64,000 nt of DNA from Marinobacter sp. S0848L (GTDB lineage Bacteria > Pseudomonadota > Gammaproteobacteria > Pseudomonadales > Oleiphilaceae), in contig NZ_JALKAQ010000011.1 of assembly GCF_023016065.1 (NCBI RefSeq), forward strand, positions 1-64,000, written 5' to 3'. A program made the position numbers and the translations under genes. This document shows, piece after piece, positions 1 through 9,500 of this stretch. How positions within the stretch are numbered: position 1 is the stretch's first letter; each line of letters starts with the position of its first letter. The notes below the pieces were generated by a model. The model worked only from the letters and a program-made list of their open reading frames with translations. It was not told the DNA's origin and searched no databases.

Positions 1-7
1 AGTTTGA

Positions 8-84
<77 letters not shown>

Positions 85-90
85 TATAAA

Positions 91-120
91 AGAAAAGCCG
101 GCTTATGCCGGCTTTTCTTA
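91..120 (+). terminator. Rho-independent terminator after tRNA-fMet
   Basis: AGAAAAGCCGGC and GCCGGCTTTTCT form a GC-rich stem around a 4-nt loop, followed by a T-rich tract. It starts six bases past the CCA end of the tRNA. Confidence 0.85.
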
Positions 121-125
121 TTTTG

Positions 126-160
126 AAAGGCAGGCCAGTAATTCACTGGTCTGCCTTTTT
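126..160 (+). terminator. Second, tandem terminator
   Basis: Two 14-nt arms (AAAGGCAGGCCAGT and ACTGGTCTGCCTTT, one wobble position) flank a 5-nt loop and run into five T residues. It backs up the tRNA terminator and isolates the exporter gene downstream. Confidence 0.8.
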
Positions 161-178
161 GCGTTAGAGGGGAGTGGG

Positions 179-1090
179 ATGGGCGTTTACATACTGGCAG
201 CAGGATTCTCTGCCGTTTTCATGGGCACCATAGGCGCCATCGCCGTTTATGCGGACGTTAGCGCAGAAACCGTAACCTTCTATCGCCTGTTCATTGGTGC
301 GTTGCTCATGGCGGTCTTTCTGCTTGTCAGTGGCCAGAAGCAGCGGATCTTTACCTGGCCGGGCTTCAAGGTGCTGATCACCGGCGGTTTTCTTGCGGGT
401 TTCGTTGTCTTTTACGTAATGGCCATGGGCTACACCAGCATGGCCAATGCGATTATGTTGTTGTACCTCGCGCCTGTGACGGCATCAGTTGTGGCTCATT
501 TTTTCATGGGTGAACGGCTCTCAGGAGCGAGTGCCGCATTGATCGTGGTGGCTCTTTTCGGCTTTGCCATGATGCTGGAGTTCAATTTTAACCTGTCCGG
601 GCGGGGTGAAGAGGTTCTGGGGCTCTTCTATGCGCTGTGCGCCATGATTTGCTACGCCGCCTTTATGCTCACCAATCGATTGATCCACGAGCGAGTGCAT
701 GTGTTGACCCGGAGCGGTTATCAGATGTTGGCCGGAGCTCTGTGCATGCTGCCTTTAATGCTTCAGCAAGGCGAGAGCATGGATGCGAGTCAGTGGGGCT
801 GGTTGATGGCGGCCGGTGTGGTGCCCGGTTTCCTGGCCATCATGCTTGCCGTTGTGGCGCTGAGAGCACTGCCTGCTGCGACATTCGGCACCCTTGCTTA
901 TTTGGAGCCTATTACCGTAGTGGGGTTGGGGTGGGTGCTGTTCGGGCAGGGTCTGAGCGCCTTGCAGGTGGCCGGGAGTGTTCTGATTATAGTATCCGGT
1001 ATTGCTCAAGCTGTGATGTCTCACCGTGCCGAGGATGTGCCAGATGCCTCTAAGGCTGAATCGTCTGCCCAGGTCGTTTTAAGGACATAG
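179..1090 (+). CDS. EamA/DMT-family transporter
   Basis: A 303-residue protein made of about ten hydrophobic helices arranged as two EamA repeats (roughly residues 1-140 and 150-285), the usual size and layout of drug/metabolite exporters of the RhaT/YdcZ type in the inner membrane. The substrate cannot be told from sequence. The C-terminal tail of about 20 residues is polar. The gene has its own upstream region after two terminators. Its 3' end overlaps the 3' end of the convergent LysR gene by 70 bp, so the two messages are antisense to each other there. Confidence 0.88.
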   Translation: MGVYILAAGFSAVFMGTIGAIAVYADVSAETVTFYRLFIGALLMAVFLLVSGQKQRIFTWPGFKVLITGGFLAGFVVFYVMAMGYTSMANAIMLLYLAPVTASVVAHFFMGERLSGASAALIVVALFGFAMMLEFNFNLSGRGEEVLGLFYALCAMICYAAFMLTNRLIHERVHVLTRSGYQMLAGALCMLPLMLQQGESMDASQWGWLMAAGVVPGFLAIMLAVVALRALPAATFGTLAYLEPITVVGLGWVLFGQGLSALQVAGSVLIIVSGIAQAVMSHRAEDVPDASKAESSAQVVLRT

Positions 1091-1941
1091 TAGAGCGCAC
1101 GAGTGGCTGCAGACTGCTCACGCTCACGATGCCAGATAAGCCCCACCGGTTGTTCGATAAGAGCGTCCTTCAACTTCAAAACCTTCGCCCCCAGAGCTTC
1201 CATCTGCGGGGTGCAGAGTGCTGGCACAACGCTCACCCCCAAACCGGTAGCGACCATTTTACCCACGGTCGATAGCTGGTGGGCCTCAAGCTCTGATTTC
1301 AACACCAAAGGGCTGTCTCGAAGGCTGTCTTCAAGATAGGCATGCACCGCTGACGGTTTCTGCAGGGAAATAAATGGATGTTGAAGAAGTGCTTCCCACT
1401 CTACACGCTCTTCGCCCTCGAAGCCTGAGCCAGGCGGAACAATCGCCACGAACTGGTCGTTAAACAAAGGTTCGAAGGCCAGCGAGGCAGGGTAGGGCTT
1501 GAAGCCGATTCCCAGCTCGACTTCACCGACCTGAACCATGTCAATGACGTCTTCGTTAATGACATCGTGCACCTGCACTGAAATCTTCGGATGCAATGCC
1601 CGAAATTGCTTGAGGGCTTTTGGTAGCACGTTGATGGCAAAGGAAGGCATAGCGGCAACACTCACTTTGCCAATGCCCAACGAAAAGCGCTGCTGCAGTT
1701 CTTGGTGAACCGAATCCCAGTCAGCAAGTAGCTTCCTTGCCAGTGGCAGCAGCGACTCGCCCTCGGGGGTCAACTGCACCGATCGGGTTGTTCTCTCGAA
1801 CACCTTTCCGCCCAGACTTTCCTCAAGACCTTTAATGGCCATGCTCAAAGCCGACTGTGATGTATGCAGCCTTTCGCTGGCGATGACGAAACTGAGGGTT
1901 TCGGCAACGGCAAGAAACGATCGGAGTTGTTTTACGTTCAT
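1021..1941 (-). CDS. LysR-family transcriptional regulator
   Basis: The N-terminus has the typical LysR winged helix (MNVKQLRSFLAVAETLSF... SQSALSMAIKGLEESLGG), followed by a periplasmic-binding-protein-like effector domain (about residues 85-290). I start it at the ATG at 1941 because the family normally begins a few residues before the first helix; an in-frame ATG at 1974 would add 11 residues not typical of the family. It is divergent from the CoA-transferase genes across a 146-bp gap, which makes them a plausible target, and convergent with the EamA gene. Effector unknown. Confidence 0.88.
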   Translation of the reverse strand: MNVKQLRSFLAVAETLSFVIASERLHTSQSALSMAIKGLEESLGGKVFERTTRSVQLTPEGESLLPLARKLLADWDSVHQELQQRFSLGIGKVSVAAMPSFAINVLPKALKQFRALHPKISVQVHDVINEDVIDMVQVGEVELGIGFKPYPASLAFEPLFNDQFVAIVPPGSGFEGEERVEWEALLQHPFISLQKPSAVHAYLEDSLRDSPLVLKSELEAHQLSTVGKMVATGLGVSVVPALCTPQMEALGAKVLKLKDALIEQPVGLIWHREREQSAATRALYYVLKTTWADDSALEASGTSSAR

Positions 1942-2050
1942 GGGGCTCGGCGTTGTGGTGGGTCTGAGTAACATTCTAGCGCATGATTGTTTTGTTTTTC
2001 GAAATAATTGCTCAGAAAAATTCGATTAAACAAATAAAAGTCGTTGGTAA

Positions 2051-2066
2051 TAATGAGTGCTCATTA
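2051..2066. promoter_or_regulatory. Perfect inverted repeat before the CoA-transferase operon
   Basis: TAATGAG-TG-CTCATTA lies 21 bases upstream of the ATG of the CoA-transferase A subunit. Its perfect 7-bp arms and its position between divergent regulator and enzyme genes fit an operator. The protein that binds it is unknown; it does not have an obvious LysR T-N11-A look. Confidence 0.4.
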
Positions 2067-2087
2067 ACAAGAAACGACGAGGTTCAA

Positions 2088-2786
2088 ATGGCTGGATTCG
2101 ATAAGCGCGTGTCTTCTTACGAGGAGGCTTTAGAAGGCTTGGCCGATGGCATGACCATTCTGGCCGGTGGCTTTGGTTTGTGCGGTATCCCGGAAAACCT
2201 GATCGCCGAGATCAAGCGCCGCGGAAATCGGAACCTGACCGTGGTATCCAACAACTGCGGTGTGGACGGTTTCGGTTTGGGCTTGTTGCTGGAAGACCGT
2301 CAGATTAGCCGCATGATTGCTTCCTATGTGGGCGAAAACAAACTGTTCGAACAGCAGCTGTTGAACGGCGAGTTAGAGGTGGAGTTGACCCCGCAGGGGA
2401 ATCTTGCCGAGCGTGTGCGTGCCGGCGGCGCGGGTATCCCCGCATTTTTCACGGCAACCGGATATGGCACGCAAGTGGCAGAAGGCAAGGAAGTGCGTGA
2501 ATTCGATGGCCGAAACTACGTTCTGGAGCAGGCAATCACAGGCGATATCGCGATTGTGAAAGGCTGGAAAGCAGATACATACGGCAACGTTATTTATCGA
2601 CACACCGCCAAGAACTTCAACCCCCTGATGGCCACCGCCGGAAAGATCACGGTTGTTGAAGTGGAAGAAATCGTAGAGGCGGGCACGTTGGATCCGACCG
2701 AGATTCATACGCCAGGTATCTATGTTGATCGCCTGATTTGCGGCACGTTTGAAAAGCGTATTGAGCAGCGCACTGTCAGGGCCTGA
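2088..2786 (+). CDS. 3-oxoacid CoA-transferase subunit A
   Basis: A 232-residue alpha subunit of a class I CoA-transferase (SCOT/AtoD/ScoA group). The glycine-rich [13 protein letters not shown] motif near residue 25 is diagnostic, and the length is normal. The enzyme moves CoA from succinyl-CoA to acetoacetate or a related 3-oxoacid, feeding ketone-body or short-chain acid carbon into acetyl-CoA. The start at 2088 follows an AGGTT-type ribosome site and matches the family; the open frame extends upstream to 1983 without family similarity. It is followed 37 bp later by the B subunit. Confidence 0.92.
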   Translation: MAGFDKRVSSYEEALEGLADGMTILAGGFGLCGIPENLIAEIKRRGNRNLTVVSNNCGVDGFGLGLLLEDRQISRMIASYVGENKLFEQQLLNGELEVELTPQGNLAERVRAGGAGIPAFFTATGYGTQVAEGKEVREFDGRNYVLEQAITGDIAIVKGWKADTYGNVIYRHTAKNFNPLMATAGKITVVEVEEIVEAGTLDPTEIHTPGIYVDRLICGTFEKRIEQRTVRA

Positions 2787-2823
2787 TCGCGAAACATAAT
2801 TAATCCAAACCGGGGAGAATCAC

Positions 2824-3480
2824 ATGGCTTTATCACGAGAGCAGATGGCAAAGCGTGTCGCCAGCGAACTGAAAGATGGTTTTTATGTCAATCTTGGCAT
2901 CGGTATTCCCACCTTGGTGGCCAACTATGTGCCTGAGGATATATCGGTGATGCTGCAGTCGGAGAACGGGCTGCTTGGGATGGGAGCATTTCCTACCGAA
3001 GACGAGATCGACGCCGACATGATCAACGCAGGCAAGCAAACCGTTACTGCCCGTACCGGCGCCTCGATTGTTGATTCGGCTGAATCGTTTGCAATGATCC
3101 GTGGAGGTCACATTGATCTGACGGTGCTGGGTGCCTTTGAAGTGGATGTGCAGGGCAACATTGCGTCCTGGATGGTGCCGGGTAAATTGGTTAAAGGAAT
3201 GGGCGGCGCGATGGATTTGGTGGCCGGTGCAGAAAACATCATTGTTACCATGACCCATGCTTCGAAAACCGGAGAGTCCAAGCTGTTGAGCAAGTGCACG
3301 CTGCCGTTAACAGGAGCCGGGTGCATTAAACGGGTGCTGACGGATTTGGCGTACCTGGAAATCGAGAACGGTACCTTTATATTAAAAGAGCGGGCACCGG
3401 GAGTTTCTGTTGAAGAGATTGCCGAAAAGACCGCCGGACCTTTGATTGTTCCTGATTATGTTCCGGAGATGGCGGTATAA
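2824..3480 (+). CDS. 3-oxoacid CoA-transferase subunit B
   Basis: A 218-residue beta subunit. The SENGLLGMG motif (about residues 42-50) contains the catalytic glutamate that forms the enzyme-CoA thioester. GGHIDLTVLGAFEVD and the GAMDLVAGA segment are also typical. A GGGGAG-like ribosome site precedes the ATG. Together with subunit A it forms a heterotetramer in the cytoplasm. The exact acid substrate (acetoacetate, 3-oxoadipate or other) is not settled by sequence, but the closest match is the succinyl-CoA:acetoacetate type. Confidence 0.92.
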   Translation: MALSREQMAKRVASELKDGFYVNLGIGIPTLVANYVPEDISVMLQSENGLLGMGAFPTEDEIDADMINAGKQTVTARTGASIVDSAESFAMIRGGHIDLTVLGAFEVDVQGNIASWMVPGKLVKGMGGAMDLVAGAENIIVTMTHASKTGESKLLSKCTLPLTGAGCIKRVLTDLAYLEIENGTFILKERAPGVSVEEIAEKTAGPLIVPDYVPEMAV

Positions 3481-3500
3481 GCTTGCGTGATCAAGCTTAT
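3477..3500 (+). terminator. Hairpin at the end of the CoA-transferase operon
   Basis: ATAAGCTTG-CGTGAT-CAAGCTTAT is a perfect 9-bp stem that includes the stop codon of subunit B. A second hairpin (3514-3536, GAACCTGC/GCAGGTTC) sits over the stop codon of the convergent gene. Neither has a proper T-run, so terminator function is a guess from position. Confidence 0.4.
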
Positions 3501-3523
3501 CAGGTGTCGGTTTGAACCTGCTG

Positions 3524-4531
3524 TTATGGCAGGTTCTTCCGCCAGTGCTTCACTCGAACTTGCCCCTTTATCGCGTCGATTATTTCATTAATCAACGAAA
3601 TCAAAGCCTCTTGATCGCTGTCTTCTTCGGCCGTTGCGCTCGGGTCGGGGAGTAGGGCGTTGACGATGTCCTCGATAAACGCATGATTTGAAGACGACGC
3701 CAGATCTTCAAGTATCTGGTGTATGACATTGGCGACGATATCCCCAACGGCATTTTCCAGTGTGTCCTGAATGGTTGGCCCAACGACGGGCAGGTATTTT
3801 AGCCGGGACAGCTCCAAATTCTGCTTTAATGCGTGGTCAACCCGATCTTCCAGATAGGCGCGCAAGGCGCCGCGGTTTGGCATATAACCTTGTTCTGCCG
3901 CATTGGCGACTCGGTCAGACAACCAGTCTGCGAGCATGGCTTTTCTGGGGTAGAGGATGTCATTCTGGATCCGGTCGAAGAGCGGGGAACCCTGTTGAAT
4001 CTCGTGCTGTACGCCGCTCAGCACCTTGATCACGATCCGGTCCGAAAGCTCTTCCATAAAGGCGTCGAAATAAAACGCCAGGAACGTGTAGATGCGGGTA
4101 TTGGTGAAGTCGATGATTTTGTATTGGTGCAGCCGGTAGATAATGGAAACAACCCGCAATACCCGTAAAAAACGGAAGCTTCCGATGGGAATACAGCCAA
4201 CCAGATCGTACCAATGGATGAACGGGTAGAAATACCAGCGGTCATAGACTTTCGCTTTCACTGAATACCCCCACCGGATAACGAACTCCGTCAGGAAAAT
4301 CCAAACGAAGATCATGTCGTAAAAGATGAACCGTTCATGAATGGGGTGGTAAGCAGACTGTACGGCCGGCAGGTAATCTTTCAACAGGTTCTGCACGGCA
4401 ACAAAATTATAAATCGAATCCCAGATAATGAATGCCAGGTTGACGATCAGCAGGCCCAGCATGGCAAAGTCGATAAGGAACCAGATCATCTGATGGCTGG
4501 ACTTCAGGTTTTCACGGTTAATCCTGAGCAT
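3524..4531 (-). CDS. Voltage-sensor-domain membrane protein without a recognisable pore
   Basis: A 335-residue protein whose first 140 residues read as a complete S1-S4 voltage sensor. S1 is about 16-40. S2 is about 69-90, with acidic D72 and E82 (TEFVIRW). S3 is about 103-117, with D109 (HWYDLVG). S4 is about 119-137, with arginines at 120, 123, 126 and 133 in the every-third-residue pattern. No S5-S6 pair or K+ selectivity filter follows. Instead residues 150-335 look soluble and helical, with an acidic patch near 300-312. It could be a sensor, a proton channel-like module or part of a complex. Known voltage-sensor-only proteins include Hv1 and Ci-VSP; relation to them is inference from topology. 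The gene is monocistronic and convergent with the CoA-transferase genes. Confidence 0.7.
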   Translation of the reverse strand: MLRINRENLKSSHQMIWFLIDFAMLGLLIVNLAFIIWDSIYNFVAVQNLLKDYLPAVQSAYHPIHERFIFYDMIFVWIFLTEFVIRWGYSVKAKVYDRWYFYPFIHWYDLVGCIPIGSFRFLRVLRVVSIIYRLHQYKIIDFTNTRIYTFLAFYFDAFMEELSDRIVIKVLSGVQHEIQQGSPLFDRIQNDILYPRKAMLADWLSDRVANAAEQGYMPNRGALRAYLEDRVDHALKQNLELSRLKYLPVVGPTIQDTLENAVGDIVANVIHQILEDLASSSNHAFIEDIVNALLPDPSATAEEDSDQEALISLINEIIDAIKGQVRVKHWRKNLP

Positions 4532-4561
4532 TCTTGTTACCTGTGGGGGAAGCGGAAACCA

Positions 4562-4577
4562 GTCATAAGTCTATGAC
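4562..4577. repeat. Short perfect inverted repeat in the divergent gap before tamA
   Basis: GTCATA-AGTC-TATGAC lies 31 bp upstream of the voltage-sensor gene (minus strand) and 166 bp before tamA. The 211-bp gap shows no other clear signal. It may be a regulator site for either gene. Confidence 0.25.
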
Positions 4578-4742
4578 AGGATAGCCTATTTCCATCCTGG
4601 GCACGACTTTCTGCCGAAGCCTGGGACAGCCTCAATTCCTGAGAAACCGCAATTTATTTAGCCGGCCAGGCATGGCACGTGAGTGGGGGGACCGGTAAAC
4701 TCCGAGGTCTAGCTTCACGTTTTATAAAACAATCTGGTTCGG

Positions 4743-6506
4743 ATGCCGGTTTACCGTATGCTGCCACCTTTCTTATCAAAAGAGACGGCTCTTAAAGCGA
4801 CAGCGTTGTTCGTACTCTGTCTTCCATCACTGGTGTTGGCTAATCAGGTTGAGGTGCAGGTGAAGGGCGATCACGACGCTCTGGAAGACAATGCACGTAT
4901 TTTTTTGGGGGAAGTTGAAGGGCGCACCGCGGATGGCCTGCGCCGCTATGCGCCCACGGCGGAGGCTCAAGTCAAAGAAGCCCTGCGAGCACTGGGATAC
5001 TACAATCCGAAAATCACCTGGGAAGTGAACGACGGCGACGTGGGTTTGGCGGAGCTCAAACTCACCGTAGAGCCTGGAACGCCGGTTCGGGTTCGCCAGC
5101 GCAACGTCGATATTCACGGGCCCGGGTCGAAGGATGCCGAATTTGTTGACGAACTGCCTGAGCAGCCTCGGGTTGGTGATGTGCTGCACCACGGAAAATA
5201 CGACAACCTTCGAAACAGCATCAATAACAGAGCCCGGCGTCTGGGATACTTCGATGGCGAGTTTGAGGCTCGGGAGCTGAAGGTGGATCCGGCGGAAAAA
5301 ACCGCAGACATCAATCTAAGCTTTGAGTCCGGCGAACGTTATCGGCTAGGCGAAGTCACCTTTCTTGAGGGACACGGTTTCGAGCAGAGGTTGCTTGAGC
5401 AGTTTGTGACGTTCGAGCCCGGTGAGCCGTTTCACGCAGGCAAGGTTGCCAAACTGAGCGGTGACCTCTCGAACAGCGGTTATTTTTCAGGCGTAGATTT
5501 GGATGCCTCGCCCAGCGATGCGAAAGATCGGGTTATTCCAATCAATATTGATCTGACCCCGCGGGATCCCCGTTCAATTTCCGCCGGTGTGGGCTTCTCA
5601 ACTGACGTAGGGCCGAGGGTTCGTGGCACCTGGCGTGAGCATTACATCAATCCCATGGGGCATCGTCGTGGGCTCGACACCGAGGTGTCGGAATTGCGTC
5701 AGAGTATTTCCGGTTGGTATGAACTGCCGCTGGATCCTCCGATGACTGACTCCATCCGTTTGAGCACCGGTTACCAGCGTGAGGAAATCGAGAACGTGGC
5801 CTCCGAGCGTTTAACTCTGGGCCAACAATGGCGGCATCAGCTTGATACCGAGTGGGTGCAAATCCTGGGCTTACGATGGGAAGGTGAGCGCTACACCATC
5901 GGTGATGAAACTCAGGATACCTCCAGTCTGCTGCTGCCCAGTGTTAGTTACTCGAAGCTGCACTCCAACTCTCCTCTGGATCCGTCTCAAGGTTACCGCT
6001 TGCAGGTTGATGTAACTGGCGCGCACCGGGCAGCCTTGTCGGATGCGGACATTCTGCACGTAAATTTTCTGGCTCGCGGCCTATATACCCTCGCGGACAA
6101 CCATCGATTTTTGGCCCGCTTTAATTTTGGTGGCGTGGCGACGAATAATTTTGATGATGTGCCACCGTCTCTGCGCTTCTTCGCGGGCGGCGACCAAACG
6201 GTTCGTGGCTACGCTTATGAATCACTGTCACCGAAAAATAGTGACGGAGATGTGGTGGGTGGCCGCTACCTTATTGTGGGGAGTGCCGAATACCAGTATG
6301 AATTCACGAAAGGCTGGCGGCTTGCCGCGTTCATCGATGAAGGTAACGCGGTGGACGATGTCTTTGATCCGTTAGCCACTGGGGTGGGTGTCGGGATTCG
6401 CTGGGTGAGTCCGGTTGGCCCTCTGCGCCTTGATATTGCGGAAGGGCTGAACGAATCCTTTGGTGGTGGCTGGCGAATCCATTTTTCAATGGGGCCTGAA
6501 TTGTGA
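4743..6506 (+). CDS. tamA: Outer-membrane translocation module subunit TamA
   Basis: A 587-residue Omp85-family protein. A signal peptide (about residues 1-33, ending LVLANQ) is followed by three POTRA-like repeats (about 35-265) and a C-terminal 16-strand barrel. The FFAGGDQTVRGYAYESLSP segment (about 480-500) is the conserved strand-loop motif that includes the VRGY/F signature. It ends in a hydrophobic barrel strand (WRIHFSMGPEL). TamA works with TamB in assembling outer-membrane proteins and in envelope lipid traffic. Its stop overlaps the tamB start by 4 bases, so the two are translationally coupled. Confidence 0.93.
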   Translation: MPVYRMLPPFLSKETALKATALFVLCLPSLVLANQVEVQVKGDHDALEDNARIFLGEVEGRTADGLRRYAPTAEAQVKEALRALGYYNPKITWEVNDGDVGLAELKLTVEPGTPVRVRQRNVDIHGPGSKDAEFVDELPEQPRVGDVLHHGKYDNLRNSINNRARRLGYFDGEFEARELKVDPAEKTADINLSFESGERYRLGEVTFLEGHGFEQRLLEQFVTFEPGEPFHAGKVAKLSGDLSNSGYFSGVDLDASPSDAKDRVIPINIDLTPRDPRSISAGVGFSTDVGPRVRGTWREHYINPMGHRRGLDTEVSELRQSISGWYELPLDPPMTDSIRLSTGYQREEIENVASERLTLGQQWRHQLDTEWVQILGLRWEGERYTIGDETQDTSSLLLPSVSYSKLHSNSPLDPSQGYRLQVDVTGAHRAALSDADILHVNFLARGLYTLADNHRFLARFNFGGVATNNFDDVPPSLRFFAGGDQTVRGYAYESLSPKNSDGDVVGGRYLIVGSAEYQYEFTKGWRLAAFIDEGNAVDDVFDPLATGVGVGIRWVSPVGPLRLDIAEGLNESFGGGWRIHFSMGPEL

Positions 6507-9500
6507 GTGATCAGCCTGAAACAACCGAAAACCCGAAAAGCGAAATGCCCGAACAAACACCTCGGCGGCGCTGGTGGTTTTGGCTGTTGGTGGTGCTTGC
6601 GGTGGTGTTACTGCTGCCCTTGATTTTGTTGGGGCTTGTACTGGTAGCACTGAACACCGACAAAGGCACCGCGTGGACACTCGAGAAAATTCCCGGCCTG
6701 CAAACGCAAGCGGCGTACGGCTCGTTGTTGGGGCAATGGCAGGCCGAACGTCTTGAATGGCAAGGTTATGGCGTGGGGGTGGCCGTCCAGTCACCCGAGG
6801 TGGATTGGTCTCCAACGTGTTTGTTCGAGCTGACCGTGTGCCTGGATACTCTGAAGGCCAGTCGTATTGATGTCACGGTGCAACCGTCAGATACGGAAGA
6901 ACAATCCAGCGGCGGAATAAGCCTGCCAGACATCACTTTGCCGTTGGCGGTGGAAGTCAAAGACGTGGCTTTGGGTGAGTTGACCGTCAACGGTAGCCGC
7001 ATCTGGGACCGTGTTGCATTAAAGACGAGTGGTTCCGGGGCCAGCCTGAATATTGATCAGGCTTCCTACGTTCTTGGTGATCTGCGGGTGCAGGCTGAGG
7101 GCTGGGCAGAAATGCGCAGAGATTGGCCGCTGGACCTCAAAGTGAAGGTAGATTTGCCGCCGCCGTCAGGCGACCAGTGGATGGTGGATTTGAAACTCGC
7201 TGGCAGCGTACGCGACTTGAGAGTAGATGGCCAAAGCAGCGGTTATCTGGAAGCCAACTTACAAGGAACTGCTAAGCCTTTGGATGAGCGCTTGCCCGCT
7301 CAGCTCAAATTAACCTCGCCGGCCTTTATGGCCCATCACACTTTGCCGCCCACGCTGTTATTAAAAGATCTTGTGCTGAGTTTGGGAGGCTCTCTGGCGA
7401 ATGGGTTTCAGACAGAAGCTCGGGCGGTGCTCCCCGGCACGACCGGAGACGTTAAGCTTGGCTTAGACGGATTAGTGATGACACAGGCCGCTTCTGATTT
7501 GCAGCTTTCGCTTTCGGGTCCCGCTGTGACCGAGCGAGAGGAACCAGGCACATTCAAGGCATCGGGGAATCTATCCTGGAGCGATGGTTTGCAGGCCAAT
7601 GCGGATATCCGTTTGGACGCTTTCCCTTGGTTTGGCTTGTTGCCCGATCTTGCAGAGCCGCCTGTGGTGCTGGAAACCTTAACGGGCCAAGCCAGTTATC
7701 AGGGTGAGAGCTATGAGGCAAACCTCGAAGCAAGCGTAAAAGGCCCTCAGGGAGTTGCCGATCTCGTGGCCAGCTTGGAAGGTGATTCCGACGCATTGGT
7801 TGTTAACCAATTAGATATGAAGACGGGCGCTGGCTCGCTCACGGGGCAGGCCGAGCTCGGGTTTACAGGGCCTTTGGCTTGGCAGGCGGCGCTTGACCTA
7901 AACGGCTTCAATCCAGGCTACTGGCTGCCCATTCTGGAAGCGGACCTGAATGGCAAAGTGACCAGTGAGGGGCAATTGCAGGATGGCGAATTGCCCATGA
8001 TGACGGCGAACTGGGATCTTGCCGGTGAATGGCAGCAACAGCCCGCAAAAGCCAAAGGTAAGTTAAGTAGCGATGGCTCCTACTGGGCACTGCAGGATTT
8101 GTTGGTATCGGTTGCGGAAAACGAAGTGACAGGTAACGGCCGTTACGGCACGGAAATAGGGGCGGACTTATCTGTTGTGTTGCCCAAGCCTGAGCTGATC
8201 GTACCCGGTCTGCAGGGCGAATTGTCTGGCGAGCTGAGTGCGCGAGGTACTTTGGAAGATCCTCAAGGACAGATGCGCCTGAATGCTGACCAGATGGCGT
8301 GGCGTGACGAAACACAAATTGGCCGACTAGAAATTCAGGCCAGTCTGGGCTCTGGCGAGGTACTGGATGCCGCCATCACAGCCCGGGATATTAAAGCGGC
8401 TGATCAGGTGTTGGACGAAGTGAATGTCTCTGCCCAAGGCACGAGGGAGCAGCATCAGCTTTCGTTTGAAGCAAAACACCCAGATGTGTCGTTGTTGATG
8501 GAGCTGGCCGGTGGGTTAGGAGAGGCCTTTACCAGTTGGAGCGGAGCTATCACCCGCGGCGAAATAAACGTTCCGGAGCCAGGTCATCTTTGGGAGTTGG
8601 ATCAGCGCACAGCCCTGTCTTACAGCAAGCAAGGCGTGTTGGAGCTCGGGCAACATTGCTGGCGTTGGCAGGACAGCTCAGTGTGTGCCGACGACCAGAA
8701 GCTGTGGCCAAACCCTGCCATAGCCTACCGAATTAACCAGTTTCCAACGCTTGCCTTGGAGCCATTGTTGCCAGAGACCTTCCGCTGGAAAGCTCTTTTG
8801 AACGCTAACGTTGAAGTGGCAATGACCGACGCTGGGCCAGATGGTCGGGTTGAAGTGGATGCCGGAGAGGGTACCTTCGAGTTTCTGGTGTTGGATGAGT
8901 GGGAAAAACTGAGCCACCAACAGCTGACGTTGAACGCGACCCTGAAACCTGAATTGGCCGAAGTGTCGATGGCGTTAAAGGGCCCGGAGTTGGGTCAGTT
9001 CTCAACGCAATTGTCGGTAGACCCGGTCTCAGCAGACCGATCGGTTGAGGGGACCTTTTCTTTGAAAGATCTCGACCTTGCCTTTGTCTCGGCGTTTTCG
9101 GGTATCGATGAGGTCGCAGGTCAGGTCAATGGCGAAGGCAGATTAGACGGCCCCTTGCTGAAACCGTCCGTTACCGGTGAACTTGCGCTCACCGAAGGAC
9201 GCTTCCAAGATCCGGGTTTACCGCTACCAATGGAAGACGTGGTACTGGCGGTGGAGTTTCTCGGGTACACCGCGGACATTAGTGGGCGATGGCAGAGCAA
9301 CGATCGCAGCGATGGGCAGATATCGGGCAGTCTGGACTGGCGCGGTGAGCCAGAGCTGAACTTGAATGTAAAAGGTGAAAGGCTGCCAGTGCATTTTGAG
9401 CCTTATGCATCGGTGGAAGTGGGGCCGGACATTAATATTCGCTTCCGGCCAGGTGAGCTGTCGGTATCTGGGCGTGTTGAGGTGCCTCGCGGGCGGATCG

